Shown piece by piece: positions 42,924 through 53,002 of a stretch of 64,000 nt of DNA. Position 1 is the first letter of the stretch, and each line of letters opens with the position of its first letter. Origin of the DNA: Bacteroidota bacterium (GTDB taxonomy: Bacteria > Bacteroidota > Rhodothermia > Rhodothermales > UBA10348); contig JAJCYP010000110.1 in assembly GCA_029262855.1 (NCBI GenBank), positions 37,273-101,272 on the forward strand. Direction: 5' to 3'. Below the pieces are notes generated by a model, which was not told the origin of the DNA, searched no databases, and saw nothing but the letters and a program-made list of their open reading frames with translations. Position numbers and translations under genes: made by a program.

Positions 42924-45596
42924 GTGACACAAACGTTATCGTGGGCGGCCGTCCGGGTGGCGGCAGGATTCCTCTTGGCTGCATCCGTTGTCCTCCCGAG
43001 TTCCGGGCAGACCACGGGTAAGATCGCTGGAACCGTCACGGACGCGGGCACGGGACAGACCCTCCCGGGTGTGAACGTGCTGATCGCGGGGACCACGCAG
43101 GGTACCTCGACCGATACAGACGGCTACTATTACATTCTCAATCTGAAGCCGGGTACGTACAGCATCCAGGCTTCCTTCATCGGGTTTTCCCTGGTGACCG
43201 TCCAGGAGGTCCGTGTCCAGGTCGACAAGACCACTGTACTGGATATCGCACTCAGCGAGCAGATCATCGAAGGCGAGGAAATTGTAGTCGTGGCAACCCG
43301 CGCGGCCGTGGAGCGAGACCTGACTTCGTCGATTACCTCGGTGTCTTCGGACCAGCTTGAGAGCCTTCCCGTCCAGAGCTTTTCGGATGTCGTAAACCAG
43401 CAGGCAGGCGTGGTTGACGGGCACTTCCGCGGCGGGAGAGTCGGCGAGGTTTCCTATATGGTCGACGGCATTCCGATCAATGACGTCTACGACCAGACCT
43501 TCGCGTTTGAAGTCGAGCTGAACGCGATTCAGGAGGTACAGATCATCAGCGGCACGTTCAATGCCGAGTTTGGTCAGGCCCAATCCGGCGTGGTGAACAT
43601 CGTCACGAAAGACGGATCGCAGGAGTACAAGGGCTCGGTGGGGGCTTATGTGGGTGACTACATAACCGGTCGTTCCGATCGGTTCCAGCGGCTCGACCAG
43701 CTCTCGCCGACGGACAGTTACGAAATGCAGGGGTCGCTCGGAGGACCGGTTCCGGGACTTCGAGGCCGGACCACGTTTTTTGCGTCGGGCCGCCTCCTGA
43801 GCAACGAGGGCTTCCTCTACGGACAACGAGTGGTTCAGCCGGTCAGCCCGGTTTCCGGGCAGGGCCAGACGGTCGATGTCGATGGTCGCCAGGTCTTCGT
43901 TCCCGCACTCGGAGACAGTTCGTACGCACCCATGAATTGGGGTGACCAGGCAACGGGTCAACTGAAGATCACCACGCGGCTGTTCGGCAACGATCGACTG
44001 ACAGCCAATGTGCTCGTTCAGCGGGACAAGGGGCAGGGATATGACCACCTGTTCCGATACAACCCGGATGGGCGCCCGACCACCTACGGCGACTCCTGGT
44101 CGACCACCATGACCTACACCCATGTCTTTGGCACGTCGAGTTTCATGGACGTGAAGGGCGCGTTCTTCAGGAATAGCGTGGCGTCGTACCTCTATGAGGA
44201 TCCGCTGGATACGCGGTACCCATTGGACAACGCATTGCGCCAGCTCGCGGGCAACTTCAGCTTCTACCGCGGTGGCGCCAACATGAGCCACTTCGAGCGG
44301 GAAACCGAGACCTGGGTGGGACGGGTGGATTTCACGAGCCAGATCTCTCGCCAACACCTGGTCAAGACCGGCATCGAATACAAGGCGCACCAGTTGTTTC
44401 TGGACGATTTCGAGGTCAAGAACAACGCATCGACGGGCTTCGCTCCGGCAGTGCCCCTGGCCGGGACACCGGACCATGTTCTCTACACGAAGCACCCGGT
44501 CGAGGCGAGCGCATTCCTTCAGGACAAAATGGAGTTCGACTTCATGGTCGTCAACGCGGGAATCCGGCTGGACTACTTCGACCCGAAAAGTGAGGTGCTG
44601 GAGGACTACGGGCGGCCGAAGACCTCCTCGAGAATTCCCACGCAGGTCAAGTGGCAGCTTTCCCCTCGAATCGGCCTGGCGTATCCGCTCTCGGAGCGCG
44701 GCGTGGTCCACGTGGCGTACGGCCACTTCTTCCAGATGCCACCTTTCGAGTTCCTGTTTACCAATCCGGACTACATCTACGACCCGGAGGAGGGCCTGAA
44801 CCGGGCGTTCGGGATGCCGGATCTGAAGCCTCAACGCACGGTGGCCTACGAGATCGGTCTCCAGCAGGAGGTATCCGGACTGGTACTGGAGGCGACATCC
44901 TACTTCAAGGACATCCGCAATCTGCTGGGATCCCGCATCGAGGTCATCAAGCCCGGTTTTGACGAGGCCTTTCAGCTGGAGAAGTACGGCCGCTTCATCA
45001 ACCGGGACTACGGACAGGTGAAGGGGTTCATTCTTACAGCAGAGCGTCTCATGGCCGACGGGTTCGGGTTGAAGGTGGACTACACCTTCCAGGTGGCCCA
45101 GGGCAACGCGAGTGACCCCCGCTCCGTGCTCCTGGACGAGGCAGCGGGAATCGAGTCCGAGAAGCAACTCGTGCCGCTCGATTGGGACCGCCGCCATCAG
45201 CTAAATATCACCCTCACGATCGGCGACCCGGGAAACTGGCTCGCCACCTTCACCGGTCAGGCGGGATCGGGGCTGCCTTACACACCTTCGCTTGCCGATG
45301 AGCGCATCGGGCTGGAGAATTCCGGGCGCCGGCGCGGCACGTCGAACCTGGACCTGTATGCGATGAAGAACCTCTCGCTATCCGGGTTCGACGTTTCCGT
45401 TTTCACGCGCATCTTCAACGTTCTCGACACGCAGAACGAGCAGCAGATCTATTCCGACACGGGTCGGGCATTCCCCAACTTGCGCTTCCTCTCCGGCGAA
45501 GCGCAGGGCCTGAATACCAAGGACGAGTTCCTCCGGCGGCCTGATTTCTACTCGGCCCCCCGCCAGATCACAGTTGGCATCACAACCCGCTTCTAA
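42924..45596 (+). CDS. TonB-dependent receptor with carboxypeptidase-regulatory domain
   Basis: The 890-residue protein starts with GTG. After a signal peptide it has an N-terminal CarboxypepD-like domain (GKIAGTVTDAGTGQTLPGVN through IQASFIGFSLVTVQ), then a plug domain with VSYMVDGIPINDVYD and FNAEFGQAQSGVVNI. The beta-barrel follows, ending ARQITVGITTRF-like with a C-terminal aromatic. It is an outer-membrane importer that takes energy from TonB-ExbBD. No SusD partner is present; the large T9SS protein downstream (4 bases away) may take that role. The substrate is probably an oligosaccharide, given the locus. Confidence 0.93.
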   Translation: MTQTLSWAAVRVAAGFLLAASVVLPSSGQTTGKIAGTVTDAGTGQTLPGVNVLIAGTTQGTSTDTDGYYYILNLKPGTYSIQASFIGFSLVTVQEVRVQVDKTTVLDIALSEQIIEGEEIVVVATRAAVERDLTSSITSVSSDQLESLPVQSFSDVVNQQAGVVDGHFRGGRVGEVSYMVDGIPINDVYDQTFAFEVELNAIQEVQIISGTFNAEFGQAQSGVVNIVTKDGSQEYKGSVGAYVGDYITGRSDRFQRLDQLSPTDSYEMQGSLGGPVPGLRGRTTFFASGRLLSNEGFLYGQRVVQPVSPVSGQGQTVDVDGRQVFVPALGDSSYAPMNWGDQATGQLKITTRLFGNDRLTANVLVQRDKGQGYDHLFRYNPDGRPTTYGDSWSTTMTYTHVFGTSSFMDVKGAFFRNSVASYLYEDPLDTRYPLDNALRQLAGNFSFYRGGANMSHFERETETWVGRVDFTSQISRQHLVKTGIEYKAHQLFLDDFEVKNNASTGFAPAVPLAGTPDHVLYTKHPVEASAFLQDKMEFDFMVVNAGIRLDYFDPKSEVLEDYGRPKTSSRIPTQVKWQLSPRIGLAYPLSERGVVHVAYGHFFQMPPFEFLFTNPDYIYDPEEGLNRAFGMPDLKPQRTVAYEIGLQQEVSGLVLEATSYFKDIRNLLGSRIEVIKPGFDEAFQLEKYGRFINRDYGQVKGFILTAERLMADGFGLKVDYTFQVAQGNASDPRSVLLDEAAGIESEKQLVPLDWDRRHQLNITLTIGDPGNWLATFTGQAGSGLPYTPSLADERIGLENSGRRRGTSNLDLYAMKNLSLSGFDVSVFTRIFNVLDTQNEQQIYSDTGRAFPNLRFLSGEAQGLNTKDEFLRRPDFYSAPRQITVGITTRF

Positions 45597-45599
45597 GCC

Positions 45600-48500
45600 A
45601 TGGAAATCAAACGCATTCTCGGGGCGGGATGTATGCTGCTCCTCGCAATCGGGCCAGTCGGCCGGGCGTCGGCACAGCGTGTCCCCGATCCCAATCAGGG
45701 CAACACCAGGCTGACCCAGTGGGGCGTCCTGGACGGCAACAGGGTGCGGACGCTGTTCGCGAATCACGGCGAGATTGCCCGATGGCCGGATCAACCGTCC
45801 GGCGAGTGGCCCAAGGGGTCCGGCCATTCGTATGTGGACGGCGTGGCCTTGATCGTGTCAGCGAGGACGCGAGACGGCGCGGGCAACATCATCAGGCCGC
45901 AGAGCACCAACTACCGCGAGTTTACCGATCGCGATCCGCAGTCGAAGGAGTCCTGGGGATGGGCGCCGGTTCCCGGATACTCGAATCCCAAACAGGAGTC
46001 GCCCGCGAGGAGCGACGATCCGCGAACCTGGCCCAGCGAATGGCCCGATCGTCCAGTGGACTGGGCCGGTCAGTGGAACGGTTTCTTCGGGAAAGGTATC
46101 GAGAATGCGGATGTCGAGACCTATTTCGTCTTCGATGATGCGCCGGACCGGGAGTGGACCCAGGAGCCACATCGGTTCTTTCCGTGCCCGGGCGATGAGT
46201 CCCGCGGAGGACTCGGGCTGGAGGTCTCGGCACGCGGTTTCCAGTGGAATCACCCGCTGGCGCAGGACGTGATTTTTTGGCTGTATGAGATTACGAATGA
46301 ATGCGAGGTGGACTACGAAGATGTCTTCTTCTCGCAGTACATCGACTGGGGGGTCGGTGGCACGGATGATTCCGGCGACGACGAGGGCGCCTACAACACC
46401 AAATTGGACCTGGCCTTTTCCTGGGATTTCGATGGTCGAGGTACGCCAGGCATGTGGGGTCCCGTCGGAACGGCCGGGTATGCATTCCTGGAGTCACCGG
46501 GCAACTTCACGGACGGCGTGGACAACGACGAGGACGGCATCACCGACGAGCGGCGGGACAGCGGTCCCGGGCAGCTGCTTATTGGGAAGGAATCCATCGA
46601 TGCCTATGTCTCGGCGAACTACGATCAGGCCGCATTCGAGGCCTTCTACTTGGGGCTCGCATCGCGCCCCGCGTATGCGGAAGGCCGGTGGTGGACGGGT
46701 GATGAGGAGATGGACTGGCTCGGATTCCAGGACCTGAACGAAACCGGCCAGTGGGACGCAGGCGAGGATCTGCGCGACGACGTCGGGGCGGATGGACTGG
46801 GACCCGAGGCGGTCAACTATCCGGGTCGCGATGTCGGAGAAGGGGACGGTCGCCCGACGGCCGGCGAGCCGAACTTCGATGCCCTCGACAAGGACGAGTC
46901 CGATCAGATCGGGCTGACCGGCTTCGCCGTATTCAACGTGCACGACTACGAACTCCTGGACGATGACGAGAACTACGGCATCTTCTCACGGGCGCTTCCG
47001 CCCCTGGACGACGTGATTCTGGAGGGTGGCCGAAACCTGGGGATGTTCTTCTCTTCGGGCCCGTTTCCGCTGAAGGCGCACCAGACCGAACGATTCTCAA
47101 TGGCCCTGATGTTCGCCGAAAAGGACTTCAGCGATCCCACGGCCATGGACAATTCCTCGCTCGCGAGAAAAAAAGAGACGGTTCAGCAGATCTACAACGC
47201 GGACTACCGCTTCGCCAAGCCCCCGAACAAGGCCCTCGTGACGGTCATTCCGGGAGACGAGCAGGTCACGCTGGTCTGGGACGACGGGGCTGAGAAGTCT
47301 TTCGATCCGTTCCTTCGCGAGTTCGATTTCGAGGGATACCTGGTCTTCCGATCCACGGAGCCGAATTTCGAGGAGAACCTCCAGATCACGGATTCCTTCG
47401 GGAACCGGATCTACCAGAAGCCCATAGCCCAGTTTGATCTGGTCAATGGATTGCGGGGGCCGCATCCGGTCGCGGTAAACGGTGTCCAGTTCAACATGGG
47501 TGCGGACACGGGCCTGAAGCACAGCTTTGTGGATACCGATGTTCAAAACGGCCAGACGTACTACTACGCGATCGTGGCGTATGACCGTGGTCTGATCGCG
47601 CGGAACGCGGACGGAACGGTACAGGCCGGTGAGGATGGAGTGGTGCGCGGCCTTTCACCGAGCCTGACGACGGCGGTCATCAAGAACGATGTGGCAGGCA
47701 ACATTGCCACCGATGTCAACACGGCCGTGGCTACCCCTCGGGCACCCGCGGCCGGGTACGTCGCACCGGTCCTAGACACCCAGGTCACGCGGGCGATTGG
47801 GACGGGATCGGTGGGAATCGAGATCACCTCACCAGCGGTCATTCAGCAACCGGCCGATTACGAACTGATTTTCACCAATGCGTCGCCGTGGCAGACGGAC
47901 CCTGACGTGGGCTACCTCCTGACCAACAGGACCACGGGATCGACGGTCGAAGCGGGTACCATCACCAACGGGCGACGCGAGATTCCCCCGTTGGAGGGTT
48001 TCGTCATCGACATCCGGAACGACACCAAGGTGGCGCTCATCGACTCTACCATCCAGTGGACAGGTGAGGGTGGCACGTTCACGCCCACGGTGCGTCCCGC
48101 CTCGGCCAACCCGGCCGTCGCCAGCCGATTCATTGCGCTGCCTGCTGACTTCGAAATGGTGTTCACCGAAGCGGTGGCTGATACGTCTCTCCGCCTGGCA
48201 TTCGGGATGCTGGAGATTCCGACACGTTTTTACATCTCAAACCTCACGAGCGGCGAACGCCAGCCCTTTGTCATCCTCGAGGACGATCCCGCCACGCGGA
48301 ATGGGGCCTACGATCACGGTGAACTCATCGCGATCGTCTCCGGCGCAACCCCGGGGACCGAACCCGAACTCGCTGGCGGCAAGTGGACCTCAAACTGGTC
48401 CATAAGGCTGGTCCCGCCCGATCCCCAGTTGGAACCGGACGTGCCGGTTACTCCGCCAGGCGTCGGCGCCAGGCTGGGCTTTCGGACCACCAAACCGTTC

Positions 48501-48884
48501 CAGACCGGCGATGAGGTGACGTTTTCGCTCCAGCCGGGATCCTACTCAGCGGATAAGGCCAAGATCGATCTGGATGACATCATTGTCGTCCCGAATCCGT
48601 ACGTCGCCACCAACACCTTCGAGCCGGCCAATCCCTTTCGCGCTGGACGCGGAGAGCGCAGGATCTATTTCATGAACCTGCCCGCGCAGTGCACCATCCG
48701 GATCTATACCGTGACCGGAAGTCTCGTTCAGACCCTTGAGCACGACTCTGTCCGAGACGACGGGCAGCTCGCCTGGGATCTCGTCTCGCGGGACGGAATG
48801 AACATCGCCTTCGGCGTCTACATTTATCACGTCACGGCGCCTGGCGTCGGCGAAAAAATCGGCCGCTTCGCGGTAATCAAGTGA
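45600..48884 (+). CDS. Large T9SS-sorted surface protein
   Basis: The 1094-residue protein has a signal peptide ending GRASAQ. Its long middle carries repeated acidic stretches such as GVDNDEDGITDERRD and DWGVGGTDDSGDDEG, probably calcium-binding, and fibronectin-like segments such as LVTVIPGDEQVTLVWDDGAE. The C-terminal VVPNPYVATNTFEPANPF through GVYIYHVTAPG is a T9SS sorting domain. The start codon follows the TonB receptor stop by 4 bases. It is likely exported and surface-displayed in partnership with the receptor. No enzymatic motif is recognised. Confidence 0.8.
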   Translation: MEIKRILGAGCMLLLAIGPVGRASAQRVPDPNQGNTRLTQWGVLDGNRVRTLFANHGEIARWPDQPSGEWPKGSGHSYVDGVALIVSARTRDGAGNIIRPQSTNYREFTDRDPQSKESWGWAPVPGYSNPKQESPARSDDPRTWPSEWPDRPVDWAGQWNGFFGKGIENADVETYFVFDDAPDREWTQEPHRFFPCPGDESRGGLGLEVSARGFQWNHPLAQDVIFWLYEITNECEVDYEDVFFSQYIDWGVGGTDDSGDDEGAYNTKLDLAFSWDFDGRGTPGMWGPVGTAGYAFLESPGNFTDGVDNDEDGITDERRDSGPGQLLIGKESIDAYVSANYDQAAFEAFYLGLASRPAYAEGRWWTGDEEMDWLGFQDLNETGQWDAGEDLRDDVGADGLGPEAVNYPGRDVGEGDGRPTAGEPNFDALDKDESDQIGLTGFAVFNVHDYELLDDDENYGIFSRALPPLDDVILEGGRNLGMFFSSGPFPLKAHQTERFSMALMFAEKDFSDPTAMDNSSLARKKETVQQIYNADYRFAKPPNKALVTVIPGDEQVTLVWDDGAEKSFDPFLREFDFEGYLVFRSTEPNFEENLQITDSFGNRIYQKPIAQFDLVNGLRGPHPVAVNGVQFNMGADTGLKHSFVDTDVQNGQTYYYAIVAYDRGLIARNADGTVQAGEDGVVRGLSPSLTTAVIKNDVAGNIATDVNTAVATPRAPAAGYVAPVLDTQVTRAIGTGSVGIEITSPAVIQQPADYELIFTNASPWQTDPDVGYLLTNRTTGSTVEAGTITNGRREIPPLEGFVIDIRNDTKVALIDSTIQWTGEGGTFTPTVRPASANPAVASRFIALPADFEMVFTEAVADTSLRLAFGMLEIPTRFYISNLTSGERQPFVILEDDPATRNGAYDHGELIAIVSGATPGTEPELAGGKWTSNWSIRLVPPDPQLEPDVPVTPPGVGARLGFRTTKPFQTGDEVTFSLQPGSYSADKAKIDLDDIIVVPNPYVATNTFEPANPFRAGRGERRIYFMNLPAQCTIRIYTVTGSLVQTLEHDSVRDDGQLAWDLVSRDGMNIAFGVYIYHVTAPGVGEKIGRFAVIK

Positions 48885-49960
48885 GGCGCGCACGCGCGGT
48901 TGACCGCGCCATGCACGGAATCCGAAGTGGCCTGAAAGCCTGCCTGGTGGTCTTGGCGGGGCTTGCGGGTCTGGCTCTGACTCCGGCCGGGGCATCCGCC
49001 CAAGGCGTGTCCAAGGTGGGCACGACCGCCGGAGAGTTCCTCCAAGTCGGCGTCGGGGCACGGGCCATGGGTCAGGGAGGGGCGTTTGTTGCGTCGGTCG
49101 ATGATGTGTCTGCGCTGTACTGGAACCCGGCAGGGCTCGCCCAACTCGAGTCCAGCGGCGTACTGGTAACGCACAGCGAGTGGCTGGCCGACATCGCATT
49201 CGATTACGTCGGCGTCGGCTTCAAGCTCGGAAGCCTGGGCACCGTGGGTGTCTCCATGACCATGCTCGGGGTCCCGGACATGGTGGTGCGCACCGTAGAT
49301 CGACAGGATGGGACGGGCGAGACGTTCGACGCCGCCGACCTGGCCATCGCGGTGGCCTTCAGCCGCGCGGTAACGGACCGGTTCTCCGTCGGAGTTACGG
49401 CCAAGTACATCAGTCAGCGCATCTGGCATTCGAGCGCCAACGGGTTCGCGGTGGACATCGGCACCCAGTTCCGGACGGACTTCTTCGGGGGTATGACGAT
49501 CGGCGCCGCGCTGTTCAATTTCGGCTCGGGTCTGCGTCTCAGTGGGCGGGATGTCCGGGCGTTTGTGGATCCCGACCCGGCTCATCTGGGTAACAACGGT
49601 CGTGTCCCCGCCAACTTTGAGCTGGACACCTTCTCCCTTCCCCTGAACTTCCAGTTTGGTGTCTCTGTCCGCCCGCTTGCCACGCGGATGCATCAGCTGA
49701 CCGTCAGCGTGGACGCCCTGCACCCGAGTTCCAACAACGAAAGCGTAAACCTCGGATTGGAATACGGATACCAGGACCGCGTCCTGTTCCGGACGGGGTA
49801 TCAGGCGCTGTTCCTGGCAGAGCGCGAGGGCGGGTTCTCGGCCGGCATCGGAATCAACCAGGCACTCTTCAATGGAAGCAAGGCCACGCTGGACTATGCG
49901 TATCGAATGGCGGGTCGCCTTGGCGGAATCCACGTGGTCGGACTAGGCTTTTCGTTTTGA
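48881..49960 (+). CDS. PorV/PorQ-family outer-membrane protein
   Basis: The 359-residue protein overlaps the upstream stop as GTGA, supporting the GTG start; an ATG 10 codons later is an alternative. After a signal peptide (ending GASAQG) it shows VSKVGTTAGEFLQVGVGARA, MGQGGAFVASVDDVSALYWN and PAGLAQLESSGVLVTHSEWL, the signature start of PorV/PorQ proteins, followed by a barrel. PorV acts as a shuttle that hands T9SS cargo to the attachment complex. Being next to two T9SS proteins suggests a dedicated copy. Confidence 0.9.
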   Translation: MRRARAVDRAMHGIRSGLKACLVVLAGLAGLALTPAGASAQGVSKVGTTAGEFLQVGVGARAMGQGGAFVASVDDVSALYWNPAGLAQLESSGVLVTHSEWLADIAFDYVGVGFKLGSLGTVGVSMTMLGVPDMVVRTVDRQDGTGETFDAADLAIAVAFSRAVTDRFSVGVTAKYISQRIWHSSANGFAVDIGTQFRTDFFGGMTIGAALFNFGSGLRLSGRDVRAFVDPDPAHLGNNGRVPANFELDTFSLPLNFQFGVSVRPLATRMHQLTVSVDALHPSSNNESVNLGLEYGYQDRVLFRTGYQALFLAEREGGFSAGIGINQALFNGSKATLDYAYRMAGRLGGIHVVGLGFSF

Positions 49961-51306
49961 ACGGCGGGATCCCGGAAACCGCTGACTCCGCACGTGGAGA
50001 GGGTCCTCGGTCATTCCTGCTCGCCGTGGTGTTGATGGTTCTGCTCGCGGGTGGCTGCGGCACGGGTGGATCGCGTGACTCTGACGGCGAAGCCCGCGTC
50101 CGATTGACCTACTGGTCTTCCCAAAATCCCCAGGAGCGGGAGATCGCCCGCATTCTCGTGGACGCCTGGAACACAGATCACCCCGGCATCCAGGTCACCG
50201 TGCAGCCGTTGCCGGCTGGGCAGTCCAGCGAGGAGGTTCTTCTGGCGGCGGTTGCGGCCGGTACCACGCCGGACATCTGCTCAAATATCTGGCCCGGGAT
50301 CGTCGCCGACATCAGCCGCGCCCAGGGACTGTTGGCGCTGGACGAGTTCCCGGACTTCGATTCCCTGTATCAGAGCCGGATACCAGTGGGTCTTCAGGAT
50401 CGGTTTCGCTCGCGGGACGGGCACACCTACCAGCTCCCGTGGAAGGCGAACCCGATCATGATGCAGTACAACGTGCAGATGTTTCGGGACGCCGGGTTTG
50501 AGGTACCGCCGAGCACATACAGCGAGTTCCTGCGCGCTGCTCGCAGCATTACCGCTGATCTGGACGGAGACGGTTCCATCGACCGGTGGGTGGGCTACCG
50601 CGACATTCAGCCCATCTGGCACCAGCGCTATTTCGACTACTACGCCTTCTATGCGGGCGCCTCCGGAGGGCGTTCCCTGTTCGTCGCCGATACGCTGGCC
50701 ATCGACCCCACGGTGTCGACCCAGGTGTTTTCGTTCTTCCGGGATCTGTACGAAGGCGGGCATTTCCCGCGAACCAAATTCCAGGGCAGTCCCTTCATTT
50801 CGGCAGCCATTGCGACCGAGTTCGTCGGGCCCTGGAATATTGCCTGGCTGGAGAAGAATGCACCGGCGGGCCTTGAGTATGCGTTTGCGCCGCTCCCCGT
50901 GCCCGACGGGTACGAGGGCCCCGTCTACACTTACGGCGACTACAAGAACATCGCGGTCTTCTCCAGCACTGAGCACCCCGCGGAGGCGTGGCGCTTTGCC
51001 TCCTATCTGGTATCCAAAGAGGCCGACCTCCTCCTCATGGAGAAGGCCACACAGATGCCGATTCGGCGCGACCTCCTGGTCGATTCCACGTTTGCGGGGT
51101 TCTTTGCCGGCCGACCTGAGATGCGGGCCTTTGCCGGGCAGGTGGAGGCCACCGTCGGCATCGAGGAGGTTGGATCCTTCGCCGAGATGCTGGACGCCAT
51201 CGCCCAGCAATTCGAAGCCTCGGCCGTCTACGGAGTCCGCAGCCCAGCAGACGCCACGCGGCGGGCCATTGATCGAATGCGTGTCATCCAGGAGTGGAAC
51301 CGCTAG
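49957..51306 (+). CDS. ABC sugar transporter solute-binding lipoprotein
   Basis: The 449-residue protein starts with TTG overlapping the previous stop as TTGA. It has a lipoprotein signal ending MVLLAGGCGTG, then the family 1 solute-binding fold: RLTYWSSQNPQEREIARILV, GTTPDICSNIWPGIVADI, YQLPWKANPIMMQYN and AFYAGASGGRSLFVA. It presents an oligosaccharide to the two permeases immediately downstream. It is lipid-anchored in the inner or outer membrane facing the periplasm. Confidence 0.9.
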   Translation: MNGGIPETADSARGEGPRSFLLAVVLMVLLAGGCGTGGSRDSDGEARVRLTYWSSQNPQEREIARILVDAWNTDHPGIQVTVQPLPAGQSSEEVLLAAVAAGTTPDICSNIWPGIVADISRAQGLLALDEFPDFDSLYQSRIPVGLQDRFRSRDGHTYQLPWKANPIMMQYNVQMFRDAGFEVPPSTYSEFLRAARSITADLDGDGSIDRWVGYRDIQPIWHQRYFDYYAFYAGASGGRSLFVADTLAIDPTVSTQVFSFFRDLYEGGHFPRTKFQGSPFISAAIATEFVGPWNIAWLEKNAPAGLEYAFAPLPVPDGYEGPVYTYGDYKNIAVFSSTEHPAEAWRFASYLVSKEADLLLMEKATQMPIRRDLLVDSTFAGFFAGRPEMRAFAGQVEATVGIEEVGSFAEMLDAIAQQFEASAVYGVRSPADATRRAIDRMRVIQEWNR

Positions 51307-51308
51307 GC

Positions 51309-52193
51309 ATGCACAAGACGAAGCACAGCACGCGTCTGCCCGGAGAACGATCGGGTCTGCTCATGGCCGCGCCCTATCTGATCCACCTGTCGATCTTCTT
51401 CGGCTACCCCCTGCTGTTTGCCTTCGTCCTGGTCTTCCACCGCTGGGACATCGTGACCCCGATGGAATTCATTGGACTCAGGAACTTCGCCCGCCTTTTC
51501 CAGGACGATCTCTTCTTCCGCGCGCTCGCCAACACGGGTGTGTTCCTGGTAATCCACATCCCCCTCCAGATCATCGTTGCCCTGTTCTTTGCCGAGTTGC
51601 TTAACCGCAAACTGCGGGGCCGCAGTTTCTTTCGGACCGTCTATTTCCTCCCTGTCGTGGTGTCCGGCGTGGTGGTCGCGATCCTGTTCCAGCGGCTGTT
51701 TGCTTTCGATACCGGCTACTTCAATGGTCTGATCACATCGATGGGAGGGACCCGCGTGCCGTGGCTCGTTTCTCCCAAGTGGGCGATGCCCTCCATCGCC
51801 CTCATGGCCACCTGGAAGAACGTGGGATTCTATGTCATCCTGTTTTTGGTCGGGCTGCAGAACATCCCCGCCTCCATGTACGAGGTCGCGACCATCGAGG
51901 GGGCATCCACCTGGCAGCGCTGGTGGCGGGTGACGCTCCCGCTCCTGAATCCGATGCTGGTAACGGTCGTGGTGCTCTCTACCATAGGCGGGTTCTCCCT
52001 GTTCGTCGAGCCCTATCTGATCACCGGGGGAGGGCCGATGAACAGCACGCTTTCGTCCGTTCTCTACATCTACAACCAGGCGTTTTCGTTCAATCACATG
52101 GGGTATGCCGCGGCGCTTGGGCTGTTCTTTGCCCTGGTAATACTCATGGTGGTGCTTCTGCAGCGCCGGCTGGTTGAGGAGGACATCTATTGA
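51309..52193 (+). CDS. CUT1 ABC transporter permease (MalF/UgpA type)
   Basis: I chose the ATG at 51309, starting MHKTKHSTRLPGERSGLLMA, five codons after the track start and 2 bases after the solute-binding gene's stop. The 294-residue protein has six hydrophobic helices and the cytoplasmic coupling motif EVATIEGASTWQRWWRVTLP. It forms the channel together with the next gene, whose start overlaps this stop as TGATG. Typical of CUT1 oligosaccharide importers. Confidence 0.92.
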   Translation: MHKTKHSTRLPGERSGLLMAAPYLIHLSIFFGYPLLFAFVLVFHRWDIVTPMEFIGLRNFARLFQDDLFFRALANTGVFLVIHIPLQIIVALFFAELLNRKLRGRSFFRTVYFLPVVVSGVVVAILFQRLFAFDTGYFNGLITSMGGTRVPWLVSPKWAMPSIALMATWKNVGFYVILFLVGLQNIPASMYEVATIEGASTWQRWWRVTLPLLNPMLVTVVVLSTIGGFSLFVEPYLITGGGPMNSTLSSVLYIYNQAFSFNHMGYAAALGLFFALVILMVVLLQRRLVEEDIY

Positions 52194-53002
52194 TGCGGAA
52201 AGCCCTCATCTATCTGGCGCTTTCGGCCGGCGCGGTCGTATTCGCCTATCCATTCGTCTGGATGGTCCTGGCGACGTTCAAGCCGGAGGCCGAGATCGGC
52301 AACCTGTCGCTGTTGCCCTCCGTCTGGACGCTCGAGAGCTACCGGCTGGTCTTCGAGACCATCCCCATTGTGCGCGCCTTCTTGAACAGCCTTGTTGTGG
52401 CGGCCGTGGTCATTGCCTCCGTCCTGGTGTTCGGATCGGCCACCGCCTATTCGTTGGCCAAACTCAGATGGAAGGGGCGCGACACGGTATTCAACCTCAT
52501 GCTGTTCACCATGATGGTGCCGTTCATGGTCATGCTGATTCCGCTCTACACGATGATTGTGGAGTTCGGCTGGACCGATTCGCTGATAGGCCTGATTGTC
52601 CCGTTCATGATGAATGCGACCGCGGTACTCATCCTCCGCCAGAGCTTCGTCACGCTGCCGACGGACATCCTGGACGCGGCCCGAATCGACGGCTGCGGGG
52701 AATGGAGGATCCTGTTCACGATCGTCTGGCCCCTGTCTATTCCCGCGCTGGTGACGGCGGGGATCATCGTCTTCATCGGCAACTGGAACGAAGTCCTCTG
52801 GCCGCTCATGGTCATTCGAAATGAGGACTGGATGACCATGCCGCAGATGGTGGCCCTCTTTACGGTCGGTGGAGGGGCGCAGGCAAGGCTCGGCCCGCAG
52901 CTGGCCGCTGCCGTGCTGCTGGCGTTGCCCATCGCTGCCGTCTATCTCGTGTTCCAGCGCCACTTCATCGCAAGCCTCGCCTCGACCGGCGTCAAAGGGT
53001 AA
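52193..53002 (+). CDS. CUT1 ABC transporter permease (MalG/UgpE type)
   Basis: The 269-residue protein begins at the ATG overlapping the upstream stop (TGATG). It has six membrane helices and the EAA-type motif DAARIDGCGEWRILFTIVWP, followed by QARLGPQLAAAVLLALPIAA. It pairs with the MalF-type subunit and the MalK-type ATPase about 3.6 kb downstream. The next gene starts immediately after its stop codon, indicating one transcript. Confidence 0.92.
   Translation: MRKALIYLALSAGAVVFAYPFVWMVLATFKPEAEIGNLSLLPSVWTLESYRLVFETIPIVRAFLNSLVVAAVVIASVLVFGSATAYSLAKLRWKGRDTVFNLMLFTMMVPFMVMLIPLYTMIVEFGWTDSLIGLIVPFMMNATAVLILRQSFVTLPTDILDAARIDGCGEWRILFTIVWPLSIPALVTAGIIVFIGNWNEVLWPLMVIRNEDWMTMPQMVALFTVGGGAQARLGPQLAAAVLLALPIAAVYLVFQRHFIASLASTGVKG

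Noticed and set aside
42936-45197. 753-residue reverse ORF opposite the TonB receptor
   Set aside because: Antisense frame of a real gene with all TonB receptor landmarks; no independent signals.
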